Source of the DNA: Onchocerca lupi
Taxonomy: Eukaryota > Nematoda > Chromadorea > Rhabditida > Onchocercidae
Direction of reading: 5' to 3'
NCBI GenBank assembly: GCA_028564675.1
Contig: JAOVVO010000174.1
Location: 62,001-126,000, forward strand
DNA: 64,000 bases
Numbering within the stretch: the stretch's first letter is position 1; every line of letters starts with the position of its first letter. Below the pieces are notes generated by a model that worked only from the letters and a program-made list of their open reading frames with translations, did not search any database and was not told the origin of the DNA. Below, one piece after another: positions 36,311-49,914 of this stretch. The translations under genes and the position numbers were made by a program.

Positions 36311-38139
36311 ATAAACCAAAGTATTCAATTGATTAGTTTTTAGCTCATTTCATAAATTTAACCAGCAAATTGGAAATGTCGTGAGGAAATTGTTTACATC
36401 TATACTTAATAAAATTATATTGCATTTATCGACATTTGCACTTGATCATTACGACAAATTTTATGCGTTTATTTGGATCGTGATTTTATTTTTGATTTAT
36501 TTGACTCAAAATCCGACAAAAAAAAAAAAATAATGACGAATGATTACGTAGACATTATTTTCTTCGTTAATTTTCATGTATAAATAATATGTCAAAAGTA
36601 GACTGTATGAAATAAATATGACATTGAATTTGATAGTTAAATCATTTATTCATAAATGACAGTATATGTATATCTTGTCTGGCGAAATATTTATGCAAAT
36701 AGTGTAAGAAATTTACTTTAATATGTTATTACATTTATAAATAAAGTCTTTGTTTTGCATGAAAATGCTAGATTAATAATTCTATAAAATTTTAATCACA
36801 TTTTTTAAAGTATAGTTATTCTGTTGTATCGATATTCTTCTTTTCCCACTTCTGAATTAGTATCCATAAATAGAATTGTAAATTTCAAGAAATGATACTT
36901 TCAAATGTAAATGATCAATTCAACTCAGTCTACTAATTTTATTTCATAGATTATTATAGATATTATTTTTCTTTAAAAATGATTAACTTAATCTAATCAA
37001 ATTAATTATAAAAGTTATCAAAATTGAACATTTTATTGTATAAAACTCATGTTGTTGAATTATGGTATTTATTAAATAGTGACATAATTTACCTGTAAAA
37101 AATTACTGATTAATTTTTAGATCATTAAATATCGCGACCTATTTCGAGGATGAATTCGAAAGCTCAGAAAAAATTTTGTAAGTTTTCGATTGCTGTCATT
37201 TTAGTCGTTGCAAAACCAAGAATTCATATTGAATAGAATATATGAAATAATCATGTTGAATCGAAATTCAGTGACACGAAATGGAATTCAATCATTACAT
37301 TTGAGCTTGATTCAATTATTCATTTGTACCTATTTATTTATTTGGATTTACTTATTCAATAAAATATCTAGTCGTTCAATACCGTGTTTGATGAAGAAAT
37401 CGATTATATGAAATTGAGGGTTTAATCGTATTGAAATCGATAATATTAGAACAAGAGTATTTGTTTTCTGAATGCCTTTTTCTTCGGATAATTTAATTAT
37501 TGTTGAAATAAAATATTGAATAAAATTTAAAAATCCTTTTCCCAGTTGGTCTTCCAAAAACTTATGTGACCACATATAAGAAGAATTGATCAAAAAAGGA
37601 CAAATCAGGCTACTTTTTTCTCTTGACTTATTGTTATCATTTAATATTGCTGCATAATAAGTAAAGTTTGTAAAATGATACCAGTTTGAGGATCAACTTT
37701 CGTATATATTTTCTTAATGTATTTGTAGAGAAAATCCAAATAATGCATAATAACTGATAATAATTTATGTCGATAATTGATATGATCTATTATTGTTGAA
37801 CTTTTTAATGTTTCCTTTCATACTTCCTGTTTTAATTAACTGAATATATTTAAATTCTTTTATTTGATTACCGTAGGAAATGATAAAATCAAACAAAAAT
37901 AAAAGAAATGGTTTGATGTGAAAAAAAAGTATTGTTGTATATCTTTTTTAATCCTCAAAGCGAAAATTCTAATTTTTCATTTTTTTTTTTCTGAATTTTT
38001 TCTCTTGAAGTGCATTCCATTTCCTTTGCTCCTTTTCCTCTTCACTTCTGGTTAGAGAATTCCGAAAGATGATTTATTACAAGCAAGGAATGTTAGAACT
38101 CAAGAAGCGCGAAAACAGTTTCAAAGGATAAGGATAAAC
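36311..38139. other. intergenic, no gene recognised
   Basis: AT-rich spacer between the two duplication units. Several short frames exist but none shows a motif, splice structure or biased composition. Confidence 0.55.
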
Positions 38140-38245
38140 ATATTTCTCGCCAAAACGATAAACATGTTTGCCACCAAAAGGAGAAGCATGTTTGCTAACA
38201 AAGGATAAGCATGTTTCCTGCTATGCGTAGACATGTTTGCAGCAA
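38140..38245. repeat. degenerate 24-bp minisatellite
   Basis: About four to five imperfect units of roughly 24 bp, each with a core like AAACATGTTTGC or AAGCATGTTTGC, separated by AAAAGG-type spacers. On the minus strand the unit length is a multiple of three and yields a repeating NMF/NML pattern, but I see no gene around it. The palindromic CATG core recurs at constant phase. Confidence 0.6.
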
Positions 38246-38849
38246 GAATGTTCCGACTAATAGGTAAACAAAGCGAGGTCGAGCAATCATGAGACGGCAA
38301 ATTGGAAATTAGGGAAGAGTAGAGGCCCAGAAAGGATATACAGTTCTGATTTTGGAGAAAATTCAGGTTCTTTAGCACAATTTTCGACAGGGCAGTTTTT
38401 CGGCAAGACTTTTTCAACAGTTTCTACAACAGTTCTACAACGACACAAATCGATGTTTCAGGAACAACATTTCGCAAATCCAATCGATACCAGCCACAAA
38501 GAGAAGAATAATGCAGTGATCAGTTTATCTGAATTTTTCTTGATATTGTTATGCCAACAATTATTCTTCTATCAGTCATAAAATTTAGAAGGATTCCTCT
38601 CTATCACACAAACTTTCCCGACGCTTATTGCTGACTTTGCTGCGTCACAATAGCAACAGAATCATTTCCAATCTAATCTATTCACAAACACTTCTCGTCT
38701 TTCTTTCGTTCTACGAATATGCTTGAAAAGCAATTTTATTATTGATAAAAAATCATTCGGGTATGAATATTTACTATGTTGGTAAAAAGTAATGAATAAT
38801 ATCAGAAATTTTATCCTTGCTTATCAATAATATCAATGATTCTGCTCAG

Positions 38850-40017
38850 AAATATGATAGAAGATAAACAAGAAGGTCAATGCTCTAGGACATTTCCATG
38901 TTATTGGTGTAATTCGAAACTGAAACGTTATGAACGATTTATCTATATCGGTTGCAAGGGTAACCGGAATCAATTTGAAACTGAAGACGAATGTAAACGG
39001 ATGTGTTTGAAACATTACGAAAGTCCGGTTGGAGAAGTTGGTTAGTTGTTTCGTCTGATTTACTACGAATCTATTGTGTTTTTTTATTTCAAAAATTTCA
39101 ATTTATATCCATGCTTTAGATTTTTGATAAGAATTTCTACATTGAAAATGAATGAAAAACAAGTATTCATTACTTGTGATTCGTTGAAATTAATGTTAAT
39201 AATATTAAGTACCGGATCATCCATTAATCAACGAATTTGGTGTTGATCAGGTAAATGATGGCGGTCCACCGGTTGATTGCGTAATATCAGAATGGATATC
39301 AGAATCGGGGAAATTGTTCGGCCACGTGTGGTTCAGGAAAACGAAAACGTTCACGGCAGATAAAAGTTGGTACTTCTTTTTCTTATTAAAACAGAAGTGA
39401 TCAAAGATGACCATTTAAAATAGATTGAAGTATGACCAATCACTATATGTCATCACAGAAAAGACTTCTTACTATTTATCTGACTACTGATCATCAACAA
39501 ATAAAAGAAAAAATTGTAAGATAGAAAATAATGAATTCAAATTTAAATCATCTCATGCATTTTCATTTCATGTATTCCGATGTAATGGTTAACATTCATA
39601 TTCCGAACAAATGGTACAAGAATTATATTGCGAATATAGACCTTGTGGTGAGTTTTTGTATTTGTTTGACTTTTCTTTTTCAAATAATAATTTATAAAGT
39701 TTTTGAGTTTCATTCTTTGCTTTGTTTTTTAATTTGCTTTATTTCACTTTTTTTTAATGTAGCTAATTTATTTAAAATTGGCACCAATTTATAGCAATTC
39801 AAAACTGTCATATCAAGCCATGGACAGTGTGGTCACTTTGTTCGGTGACATGTGGTGATGGAAAACAAATTCGCTGACGAAGAATTTGTTCTCCTCCTTA
39901 TTTTTTTTATAAGCCCTACGAAAAAAAATAATTATCAGACCATATCGTTATATTTATGAAGATTCACCATGTAATGCGCCAGAAAAAGAATCTCGAGTAT
40001 GCTACGTAAAATGCTAG
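38850..40017 (+). pseudogene. spon-1 3'-end pseudogene (exons 12-15)
   Basis: Copy of the Kunitz and TSR4-TSR5 exons of spon-1. In the Kunitz exon the first cysteine codon TGT is TGA, followed at once by TAG, and a second Cys codon has become TAT. The acceptor before exon 13 has changed from TTAG to TTAA. Within exon 13 a tract is altered so that the WTPW motif is lost. Exon 15 has an insertion of about 40 bp after the CGTCGA region and ends at TAG. No exons 1-11 lie upstream, so it was dead on arrival as a separate gene. Confidence 0.92.
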
Positions 40018-40844
40018 CTTAATTATACAACATATACTTTATTAATTAATTGTTATTCACTTTGTTTAATCATATTTATATTTCATAATTTGCTGCAATG
40101 ATATATTAATTATTGATAAAACTATCAACACATAGTTAATTTGTTCTTTACATCAATTAATTTGGTAATAAAAACAACAAATTTTAATAGGAAAAGTTCT
40201 TAAGAAATAGATATATACTATTATTTTTTGTTAATTTTTTTTTTTTTTAAAGAAGAAAATTTTTCTTTTAAGAAAGAAATGTGGATTTTTAGTTTTTTCA
40301 AGAAAATGACAAATTTCAATATAACTATCTCTTTTTTAATATTTCAAAGTAAGCAAAAAACTCCATTTATCAAAAAATATTATTAGCTATATTATATTTT
40401 GCTTTCTAAATTTTGCAAAAATACTGAAATAAATTCATTATAATGAAGGATTGGAAAGAATTAATTTAATTATTAGGAATATATATGTATACATATTTAT
40501 CAAATCAAATAATCGATTAATCAATCAAATCGGATTTTATCTGGTTTATTTTTATCCAACTAACTGGAAGTTTGATTCCTTGCAATTCCGTTTCATTCCA
40601 TCACATTTTACCAATTTTCATCTTTAATCCTGCTATATATTTTGCCTGAAATAATTGAATAAAATGGATTTTTAAAGTTGAACACTATTCGGTATTGTCT
40701 ATTTTTTCAATAAATTATTTCCGGCGAAAGCGAACGGTATTTAATACCATTATCAAATCAAATATTATATATCTTATTCATATTTCTTACGGAATTTGTC
40801 TTAAAATATAAGTTCTATCCTTTTTTTTTTTAATAAATTAAATA

Positions 40845-43587
40845 TCACGTATTTATAAGAATGTTCGTAATACACACCGTGACGTAACCTATCAATGCAC
40901 CAACGATATATCCAACGATTACATCATGCAAATGATGTTTACCATCAATAATTCGACTATATCCAGTATATAATCCTAAGCCAAGAGCAAATAGCTGCAC
41001 CAAAGATTTTGCAATAATCAAGTCTTTCCGTGGAATTCTTGATTGTAGATAAATCTAATAATTATTAGTGATATTTTCATTTTATCCTATTACAAATATC
41101 ATTTTATCCTATTACAAATATTAAAAATATCAAGTATAAAATATTAGATGAATGAAAAAATAAGTTTTTAAATATTATTTCAAAAAAAGTGATTTCGCTT
41201 ATATAACTTACGACGAAAAAAACTGCCGTTGACATAGCTAATGATGCATGTCCACTAAAAAATGATAATCGTGCTTCTTTAACAGCATAATTATATTTAT
41301 TGCCACGACATTTATAATCAGTGATATATGTCTGATTACGACAATGAGTACTATCATACGATGGATTGCATATATCCATAAATATTGGTCTTAGTTCACC
41401 AACAATAAATTTTGTTGGAATTGTTAGCATAAGAGTTAGAAGTATACCGAGTAAATGATATGCTACAAAAATAATTCATCTTTATTATTATTTTAATTAA
41501 AAACTAAATACTAAATGAAATTTTCAAGGAAAAAAAGTTTTCATTCTACTATTACAATTTATTGTTTAAAAAAAAAAATGATTAGCCTCAATATCCATTG
41601 ATTATTTCCGATATTATCGATAAGAAATTGTGAAGAGAAAAAACAAGAATAACGAATATTTACCATAATATTTACAGCAATTTACCAATACTGGACTGAA
41701 ATTAAAACCCTTCCAACTGTATAATTCCTTCCAATATTTTGAACGATATGCTTCGATAATTATAAACTAAAATTCATTGAAGAATTTCTCTCCTCAATTG
41801 CTATTATTAGTAGCACTATTATTTGTAATCTTATTAACAAGCGAGAATTTCGTAAATATGACTATGTCGCTTTGATGAAATGGTTTTTACATATTAGAAA
41901 ATAGAAAAGGCAATTGTAATGTCTTTCTTCCTACTTTTTTCATTTTCCCGTTCTAATTGTCGCCATTCCTTATATTTCAACTAATTTTTAGTCAAGAAAA
42001 TTGAAACATTTATAAAATAAATAACGCTGCATTAAAAAAAAAAAATACCAGCATTTTATGTAATTATTCATAATACTTTGTTTTTTTTAAATTTTAAGAT
42101 AGAATATGAGAAGAAAAAGAATATGAGAAGAAAAATTTCTTCAGTTTTTGAAAAATTATCACTTAAGGATTATTTCAATAAATGTGTTTACTTCAAACAG
42201 AAAGAAATCATTTAACATCAACTAATATTTACAAAAATTAAAAAGAAAAAGAAAAAGAAAACTATAATTTAAGTGAAAAGGAGACAAAACAAACTCCGAT
42301 AAGTGGTATAAAAAATATAGATGCAAAAAGTATTGATGTTGGTATAGTACTCGATTTGTATGGTAATTGAATAGTTGGATCATTGCAATAGAATCCACGA
42401 TGATATGGTTCGAAATAAAATTTTGGAATAAGTTCGATTGATAAACCTGAAATTTCAATCATTTTATACTAAATATTTTAAAAATCGCCCGTAAAACCAG
42501 GTTGATAATTTAGTATTTTGCATGGTAAAAATTTGTAATATTTCCTAAACAAATGGATAACTTATTCATATCGGATAACAAAAATCTTTGTTTTCATATC
42601 TTCCGTTCTGCTTACAGCTTATTTGAATCATGTGAAATGTTAAAGTGTTAGCTGTCTGGAATGTTACAAGGACTGAGGCTTAAGAGAATTGTCCACCTTT
42701 GTTTTGACAATCAACGTTTTGCATGAATAATATGCTGTAAGTCTCCGTCCATTATCAATACCAAGAGTTATCCATGTAAAAAGAAGCTTTTTGAGTCAGC
42801 CAGGTCAGTGTCAGTTCAGTTCCGATCCAGTTTCCAGTAAAGAAAATACGGTTTTGACGACAGTATGAGTGACAGTAGTGGTGGGACAGAAAGGTGATGA
42901 CATTCTCAAAAAGGAAGTAAACAACGTAGTGAATATTCAAGCGATTGTTAGTTAATTACCATGAAATGTTCATTTAATCCTTATCATTGCATGAGCGCGA
43001 TATTATGTATAACTTTGTATAAAAAAAATCTATTGCTGACCTAGCCGAATTACATCAACAATTCAAATATTATATTAATATATGTATATCTAATTTTTAA
43101 CAAAATTTCTTTTATCATTTGCTTCATTTTTCAGTACTTATTTAAAAATGTAAAATAAGGATTGAAATAATCAAAAAAGAAAAAAATTAGGATCCAGTAA
43201 AAAAGTAATCTTAAGTTTTGATCGAGCAATATTATTAAAAAAATATTAAATTTCATTTTATATTTCATTAATATTATCATTAATTGTTCCATTTCTTTAA
43301 AGTTTATTTTATATCTATTTTGAGAAGTGGTGATTGGTGGAGCAGAATTTAACGTTACCATCAATAGAAGTAAATGGAAATGTTGAGAATGTCCAAATTT
43401 ATACATGTTTTTATGCAAATATTATTATCATCTTTTTATTGTTACTACTAAATAAATCAGCAAACTAATTATTTCTAATTGAAAAAATACCAATGATTAT
43501 TCCGATGAGCACATTGAAAAAGAAACGTCCAAGCGTAAGTTTTTTCTGTAACAAAATTTTGCTTATTTCCTGCGTTGAGTTCCGCAT
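40845..43587 (-). CDS. lipid phosphate phosphatase (PAP2) paralogue 2, catalytic triad intact
   Basis: Five minus-strand exons: 43491-43587, 42295-42446, 41664-41766, 41212-41462 and 40845-41054. They total 813 nt for 270 residues, with every exon but the last equal in length to paralogue 1. The start MRNSTQEISK follows a conserved TTGTAG acceptor. C1 is KFIVGELRP, C2 is SFFSGH and C3 is YSRIIDGKHHLHD, with Arg235, His241 and Asp245 all present. It should therefore be an active membrane lipid phosphatase with its active site facing the lumen or outside. Relative to paralogue 1, a one-base difference after VTVCITN shifts the frame and ends the protein 15 residues earlier, replacing a Lys-rich tail by ILINT. 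That tail is after the last motif, so activity should not depend on it. The first intron contains the LTR-like repeat but no Helitron. Confidence 0.92.
42631..43000 (+). repeat. LTR-like dispersed repeat, copy C
   Basis: Paralogous to 32174-32562 in the duplicated intron 1 and more distantly to 8179-8588. Starts TGTGAAATGTTAAAG and ends near TTCATTTAATCCTTATC. Confidence 0.55.
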
Positions 43588-44582
43588 TGATTCCTACAAC
43601 AACATGAAGGCAATTTTATCTTTAACAATTTGACTTTGACAACTGTTCAAAAGAAAAACTTCATTCAAAAAGAAAAATGCCGAAAATTACTTTCATATCA
43701 TTTAAAACTATGTATTTGAAAATAAAAAAGTATTTTAAAAGTAACGTTCATTACTCTCGCAATATTAGTATCATCTTAAAATTATGAAATAGAAATAAAC
43801 GTGATACGTGTAATACTGTGAGGTAAAAATGAGATAAAGAAAATTAATATATCATTATAATGATAAATTATTTTAGCGAATAATTTAAACAAATATAATG
43901 TTCTTAAACAGATTATGTTTACAACAATTTCAAATATATTGTTGCTAAAATTATTCGAGAAAAAAGGGAAAAGAATGAACAGACGAACAATTATTTTTCA
44001 AATGAAAATTGTTATTTATTAAAACAAAAACAAAAAAAGATAAGATGACATATTACTTTTCTTAAAACCATGCCATGTAATCGAAGGCAAAAGGGAAGAA
44101 AATGAGGACCTAAATTAGTAACTGGAATGATGTAAACAATAAGAAGTGATTGATAATCTTTATTGATAAAAACCTATCAGAGTAACAACTAATCTAAACT
44201 TTCCTATCTAATACTTCATTTCTTTTCTCTTTTATTTTTTACCTTTCAACCTAAAATATTATTGTAAAATATTTAAATAATTTAATAATTTGAATACAGC
44301 TATTGACGAAGAGCCTAGGATGGAAATGAAGTTTAGAATTTTGGAACTGGATATTAATTTCCGGAATTAAACAATTAAATTTACAAAATGATTATTTTTT
44401 CTTACTTTTCATTTTATTAATTTTGGTATTTTGTATAGTGTTGTAAAATATAAAATGAGATACCGAATCTTTTACTTATTCTTATGAAGACTTTTTCTAA
44501 TTTCAACCTTTTTGTAAACTGTTCTACAAATTTGCTAACAAGGAAAAATTCAGTTTTATAGATTTAATTTTTTTTCCTCAGT

Positions 44583-46022
44583 TGATTACTCATTAAGTTA
44601 GGAGAATTCAAAAAAAAAAGCATTGGAATTTTTGAGTTACATTGAATTAATTGTGCATATATAAGTTATGATAGATGAAATAATTGATTTTGAAAGTGTT
44701 GTTGGAACAATTTATGAAACTTTGAAGTTAACATTTAAAGAAAATATTTAAAAATGGAACATAGATAACATTAAATGAAATATTTGATTATAATATCAAA
44801 AGAAAAAAAAAAAAAAGACAAAATGGAATGAAAAGTTTGAACGAAAATCAGAGAAATGACAAGCAACAATATTTGATGAGCATTAATCAGATCTCACAAT
44901 TTGTTTCCACTTGAAATTTTTCGTCCCATTTTTATTGTTTCTACTTCCTAATTATTCTAAATAATTAGTTACTTCATGAAAAATTATAAAATATAAATTT
45001 TATAATTCAAACTTTTTCTTCTTCTATTCCCCAAAAGGAGGACGGATTACAAATTAATTATTTCCCACTAAAATAATTGTTATTACATATCATAAATCTT
45101 TCATACATACATTTTTTTTTTGTTTTGTTTTATTTTTATTTCGCTTTCAAACTTCACTATAGTAATTTAATGATAAATTATGAATATAAATAACACTGGC
45201 ATATGATCAGAAGAGAAAAAAGCAATAAATCGCATTGATAAAATTAATATTTGTAAATATGATCTCAAAAAGGGAGTTAAAAAATGTCCAATTAAAATAT
45301 GAATTAAAAATTAAGAATTAATTCGAAAAAAAAAAAAAGAAGATTTTGTCTGAATTAAATATTTATTAGCTAATCTTAAATTATAATGCAAACGGTCAAT
45401 ATGTTCAAGCTTTGATTTTATTTCATTCTATGCTTTAATTGAACAATTAAATTATATAGCATAAAAGATATGCAAACAAAGGGATGAAGAAAAAATAAAA
45501 AATACGCAAAATTTTTGAAATGTGGAAAAAATTAAACAATAATTTGTTGATAAAAAAACGCTTTTTTTCTTTTTTTTGACTTTATCATATGAAATATTGG
45601 TATTTCAAATTTTTATGCATTTATTATAAAGTATTTTAAATAAAATGTCATATTATTATTTAATGTTGCCTGACATGAATTTATATATATGATAATGCTA
45701 ATTGTTTTTAACATTTAATTACTTTTCAAGATTAATATTACTAAATCGAACAGAAAAAAATCATAAAATAGCCATATAAAGCAAACAATTTGTATGAATT
45801 TTTTACATTTACCTTTATTTTCTAAACCTAAATATTTTAGATGCAATAAAAATATATGAAGAAATTAGCAAGTTATAGCTATAAATTAATAACTAATTCA
45901 TTTGTAGCATATGATTTCAAATTTTGCAAAAGAAGAAAACAATGTAATAAATGAAATAATCAGTAATTATTTCGACAAAAATGACGGATAATTAAAGTTT
46001 TTATACTATTCTAACTTGATAA
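44583..46022. other. intergenic, no gene recognised
   Basis: Very AT-rich DNA with A runs near 44803 and 45331 and a T run near 45112. No reading frame, splice structure or repeat of note was found. Confidence 0.55.
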
Positions 46023-46459
46023 TCTATATAAATAAAAATGTAAATGTTACCTGTTACACCTCACGAATCTTCCTAAGTTCTCCACTGATTTCTTCAAATT
46101 TTGACACAACCTTGCATTTAAGTAGGCGCGTGCTCTTATATAGACGTAATCACTTTTTTCACGTGTCACGTGCGTGACGACTAAAAATAAGTGAGGAGAC
46201 GGAGTTTATTGACTCCGCTTTCCTATTTTTCTCTCATTCTCCTTCTCCCACGCATCTCCCTAATAGTAATAACAGTTAGCCTTCCTTTTTTCTCTCATTC
46301 TTCTTCTTCTTCTCATTTCTCCAATCATAATTATCAATTAATAATTAATAATTAAGCAATAATAATTAATAACAAGTAATAATTTACGGTAAATAAATAC
46401 CATAAAAATAATTAAACTGCTAAATTAATCCTACAGAGGAAATTTCGTATCGATTTTTT

Positions 46460-47395
46460 GTAATTAAATAAAGCAAAACGCTTAAAAAAAGTGAGGAAAA
46501 TTAGATTTCATAAAATGCTAAAAAATGAAAGAAAAAAATAAAAAATCGATAAAAAAGGAATTTTGATGAAATATAAAAATGAATTTCATAAATTTAAAAA
46601 ATATATAACAATAAATAAGAAAAAAGTTTAGAACAAAAAGTGAAAAAAAACAAACCTTTTTTTGAAGGATATTTTGAATGTATATTATCATCGTTCCAAT
46701 CATTAATAATTTTCGTTCTACCAGTAATAGACTTCTGAAAGCAATCGATAAAAATTACAAGTTATTTGAAACAGTGAACAATATTCAAGAACAATAAATA
46801 ATGTTCAAAAGTAATAAATAATTGTTCAATCAATTACAAAATACACATTAAATCATTTCTTTTCTAGGTAAATTGAACATAAAACAAAAAATTATATAAT
46901 TAAATGAAGTAAAAAGCTAAAAAAAAAAGTGGAAGAGAACTAGATCTCATAAAAAGCTAAAAAAAAAAATAAAAGATTGAAAAAAAGAATTTTGATGAAA
47001 TATTAAATTGAATACCATAAAATTAAAAAATATATAATAATAAAAAAGAAAAAATTCATAACAAAGAGAAAAAAAAGAACAAACCTCTTTTTGAAAGATA
47101 TTTTGAATGTATATTATCATCGTTCCAATTATTAATAGTTTTCGTTCTGCCAGTAATACAGTTTTGAAAGCAATAGATAAAAATTACAAATTAGGTAAAA
47201 ATATTATTCGAAATAGTGAACAATATTCAAGAACAATAAAGTTCAAAAGACGTAATAATTGTTTAATCAATTACAAAATATAGTATATCATTTTTTTTTT
47301 CATGATGAATTAAACATAAAACAATAAGGAATATAATTAAATAAAGCAAAAAGCTGAAAAAAAAAATTGGAAAACTAGATTTTATAAAAAGCGGA
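46460..47395. repeat. tandem repeat of about 435-440 bp, two and a fraction units
   Basis: Two consecutive units, about 46460-46895 and 46896-47327, share GAAAACTAGAT-like, TTTTGATGAAATAT, GGATATTTTGAATGTATATTATCATCGTTCC and GAACAATATTCAAGAACAAT stretches in the same order. A third starts at about 47328 and breaks off at 47395. The units are purine-rich and very AT-rich with no frame. It lies within the composite Helitron. Confidence 0.75.
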
Positions 47396-48149
47396 TTATG
47401 CGTATGTATGTTCTCGCGCACAGATGAACATCAAACGTGATGATTAATCAATATAATGATGCAATGTACATGAGCAAAGAATACGACAAATTTTTTTTCG
47501 ACCTATCATTCGATCCCCCGTACTGCTCGCGCTTCCCACGTTCTCCTATGTTTTCATTTCTTTCGTGTAGATAATTATATGCATACACATATATAATAGC
47601 AGAGAAGAATAGGTTTTTGATTTTTTTTTTTTTTTTGCTTTTGAATTAAATTTAAGATTTTGAACAAACGAATATTTGAACGTTTTGTTTTTATACTTTT
47701 AAATTTAAGATTTTGAACATACGAACATTTGAACATTTTTCTTCTATTAGTTTTTATATTTTTAAATTTAAGGTTTTGAATTTACGAATATTTTAATTAA
47801 GATTTTAAATTTACGAACATTTGAACATTTTCGACTATTAATATCGTTTAATATCATATGTAATTTTTTGCAGCATCAACGTTCAGTAAGCAATGCAGTA
47901 CTCGGAATTCAACTTCGATCAAAATTTCAAAGCAATAGGTGAGAACTTTCCGAGATTTAAGATTTTGAACATGTTATGATGTTAGTATTTTTTAATATTA
48001 CATATCATTTTTAAAAAGCGGCACAACAATGGTCCAACAATTCAATTGAGTATTTCGAGTTCAAGTTCAAGTTAGAATCAAAAGTCAGTTTTTAGAATAG
48101 TTCGGGGCAATCGATCTGCTTTAGTTCATGCAAATAATGCCTTCTAGAA

Positions 48150-48500
48150 GATCAAACTTGAGTCTTCATACTCGCGCAGCAAACGAATGCAACGATTAAT
48201 TGCAAATCAAAATGAGGAAGAACGGGCATCAGCGACCGAGCGAAGAAGATAAGGAATGGCTCAAATGCGAGCAGAGCGACTGCAGTCAAACTTGAGGATG
48301 CGCGGTTGCTAGCACGTCGATCTTCTTCGGCAATTTCATGTTTGCTTCCTTTCAATAGAATGAACGTGATAGTATGAGAGTGACTGAAAGACGTCAACAA
48401 GAAACAGAAGATCAACGTCAAACAGAACTCAGGACTGTGCACAAAAATCATGTGATTATAATAGCCTTGCATTCCGGTATAACCCAGCTGATAATTATAG
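48150..48500 (+). pseudogene. Helitron Rep N-terminal relic
   Basis: Translations spread over frames include NQNEEERAS-like and RMAQMRAERLQSN blocks, then TERRQQETEDQRQTELRTVH and a stretch ending in LIIIV near 48500. The same blocks occur at 36000-36310. This is a dead N-terminal part of a Helitron protein. Confidence 0.6.
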
Positions 48501-48589
48501 TTTGAGTCCGCATGTTCTTATTGCAAGGCTCTGAAATTTAATGGAGGAACAAAAGAAATGTGTTGCGCAGTCGGAAAAAAAGAAAAAAT

Positions 48590-49010
48590 AAACTGCCTTA
48601 ACTTGAAGAACCGCCAGAGCCATTAAAAACTTTGCTTGCCGGATATACTGCCGAATCAAAGCGTTTCCTATCCAAAATCAGAAAATACAACTCCTGCTTC
48701 CAAATGACATCGTTTGGCACAGAAATCTCAACGACACAATTCATGCCAATTTTCAAAGTGAAAAACAAATTTATTATAAAGCCGGCCTCCTGCTTCCGCT
48801 GCCAAATAGTCAGCATAAATTCCTACAAATGTATTTCATCGGTGATAGCAATGATGAATTGAATGCGAGTTGCGGAATTCATACCGATATAAAAAGATCC
48901 GTCGTTTCCCAACTGCAACAGCTTTTTCACGAAAGAAACAATTTAGTGCGTTTGTTCAAAACAGTAATTGATATGATGCCAAACTGCGGACTCAAATTAT
49001 AATCATAAAT
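48590..49010 (+). pseudogene. Helitron Rep central relic
   Basis: Readable blocks are LEEPPEPLKTLLAGYTAESK and KRFLSKIRKYNSCFQMTSFG. They are followed by ISTTQFMPIFKVK, HKFLQMYFIGDSNDELN-like and NNLVRLFKTVIDMMP-like frames. A frameshift lies near 48790. These match the conserved region before the Helitron HUH nuclease motif; the HUH motif itself is not seen. Confidence 0.75.
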
Positions 49011-49914
49011 ATGCATAATTTTGTTAATATTTGCATAATTTAGTTTGTTTAATTGTTCAGATTTGGCATTGTTTGAGAAAGTTTGTTTGAAAATTTTGGT
49101 AGCACATGAAATAAATGTATCGTAAATTTTAGAAGTTAGAGAAGAAAAGAATGTAATTTACAAGTAATAAATCGGGGAACATTTGGAATGCTTTTATTGG
49201 TTTTTACATTTCCAAACAATCAATAGTTTGCCGTGCCATTTGTTGTAATTTTTGATTCTCATCGAATTTTCTGTAAAATTTCACCCAGTTCTTTTAATTC
49301 TGTTTTTAAGGTTTTTTTTCTCAGAACTTAAATCGATATTGCACAGAAATGTTCTTGAAAATGAGGAAATTAAAATGTTCTATATTTCGTTTTAACCCTA
49401 AACTTTGTAAAGCTTTTTCTTTTTCGGAAGCTTAATCGATATTGTGGAAAATTTTTGCAAAATTGTTTTTTTTTTTTTCGCAAGTTATCAAAATTAAGAA
49501 AATTAAAATAACGCAAGATAAACTATTGCAGCTTCTAATGATTATCTACATATATATAAATTACTCTGAACTAATTACCTCTTTCCTTCTTTCATTATAT
49601 TGTAATTACTTTAATTTCATTTAATATCAGATGAAAATTATTTTTGGAATTTTTTTTTCTTTTTGTAATATTCAGTGTTAGTAATAAAATATTCACAAAT
49701 TGATGTTTTGCATTTTTTGGGGCGAAGTCAAATTCAATCCGCTCACGAGAGCGTAGTGCAGGAAACAGAGTCAAAAAATTCCGCCCCTCACTTACTTTTA
49801 GTTGTCATAGATGTTACAAGTGAAAAAAAAAGTAGGCATATTTACATAAAAATGATGGCCTATTCCAATAAAAGGTGTCAAAATTTGAAAGCATTCGGTG
49901 GAGAACATCTTATG

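Larger units (their letters stand above)
38717..44582. repeat. segmental duplication, unit 2
   Basis: Second copy of 28278-35773, in direct orientation, containing a dead spon-1 3' end and an intact phosphatase gene. The left breakpoint falls just after TTCGTTCTACGAAT and is exact to a few bases. The right end is placed where alignment by eye fades after TTTTCCTCAGTTG. Confidence 0.9.

Noticed and set aside
37348..37593. 81-codon minus-strand frame
   Set aside because: Composition is like random AT-rich DNA, with no motif, splice signal or repeat partner.
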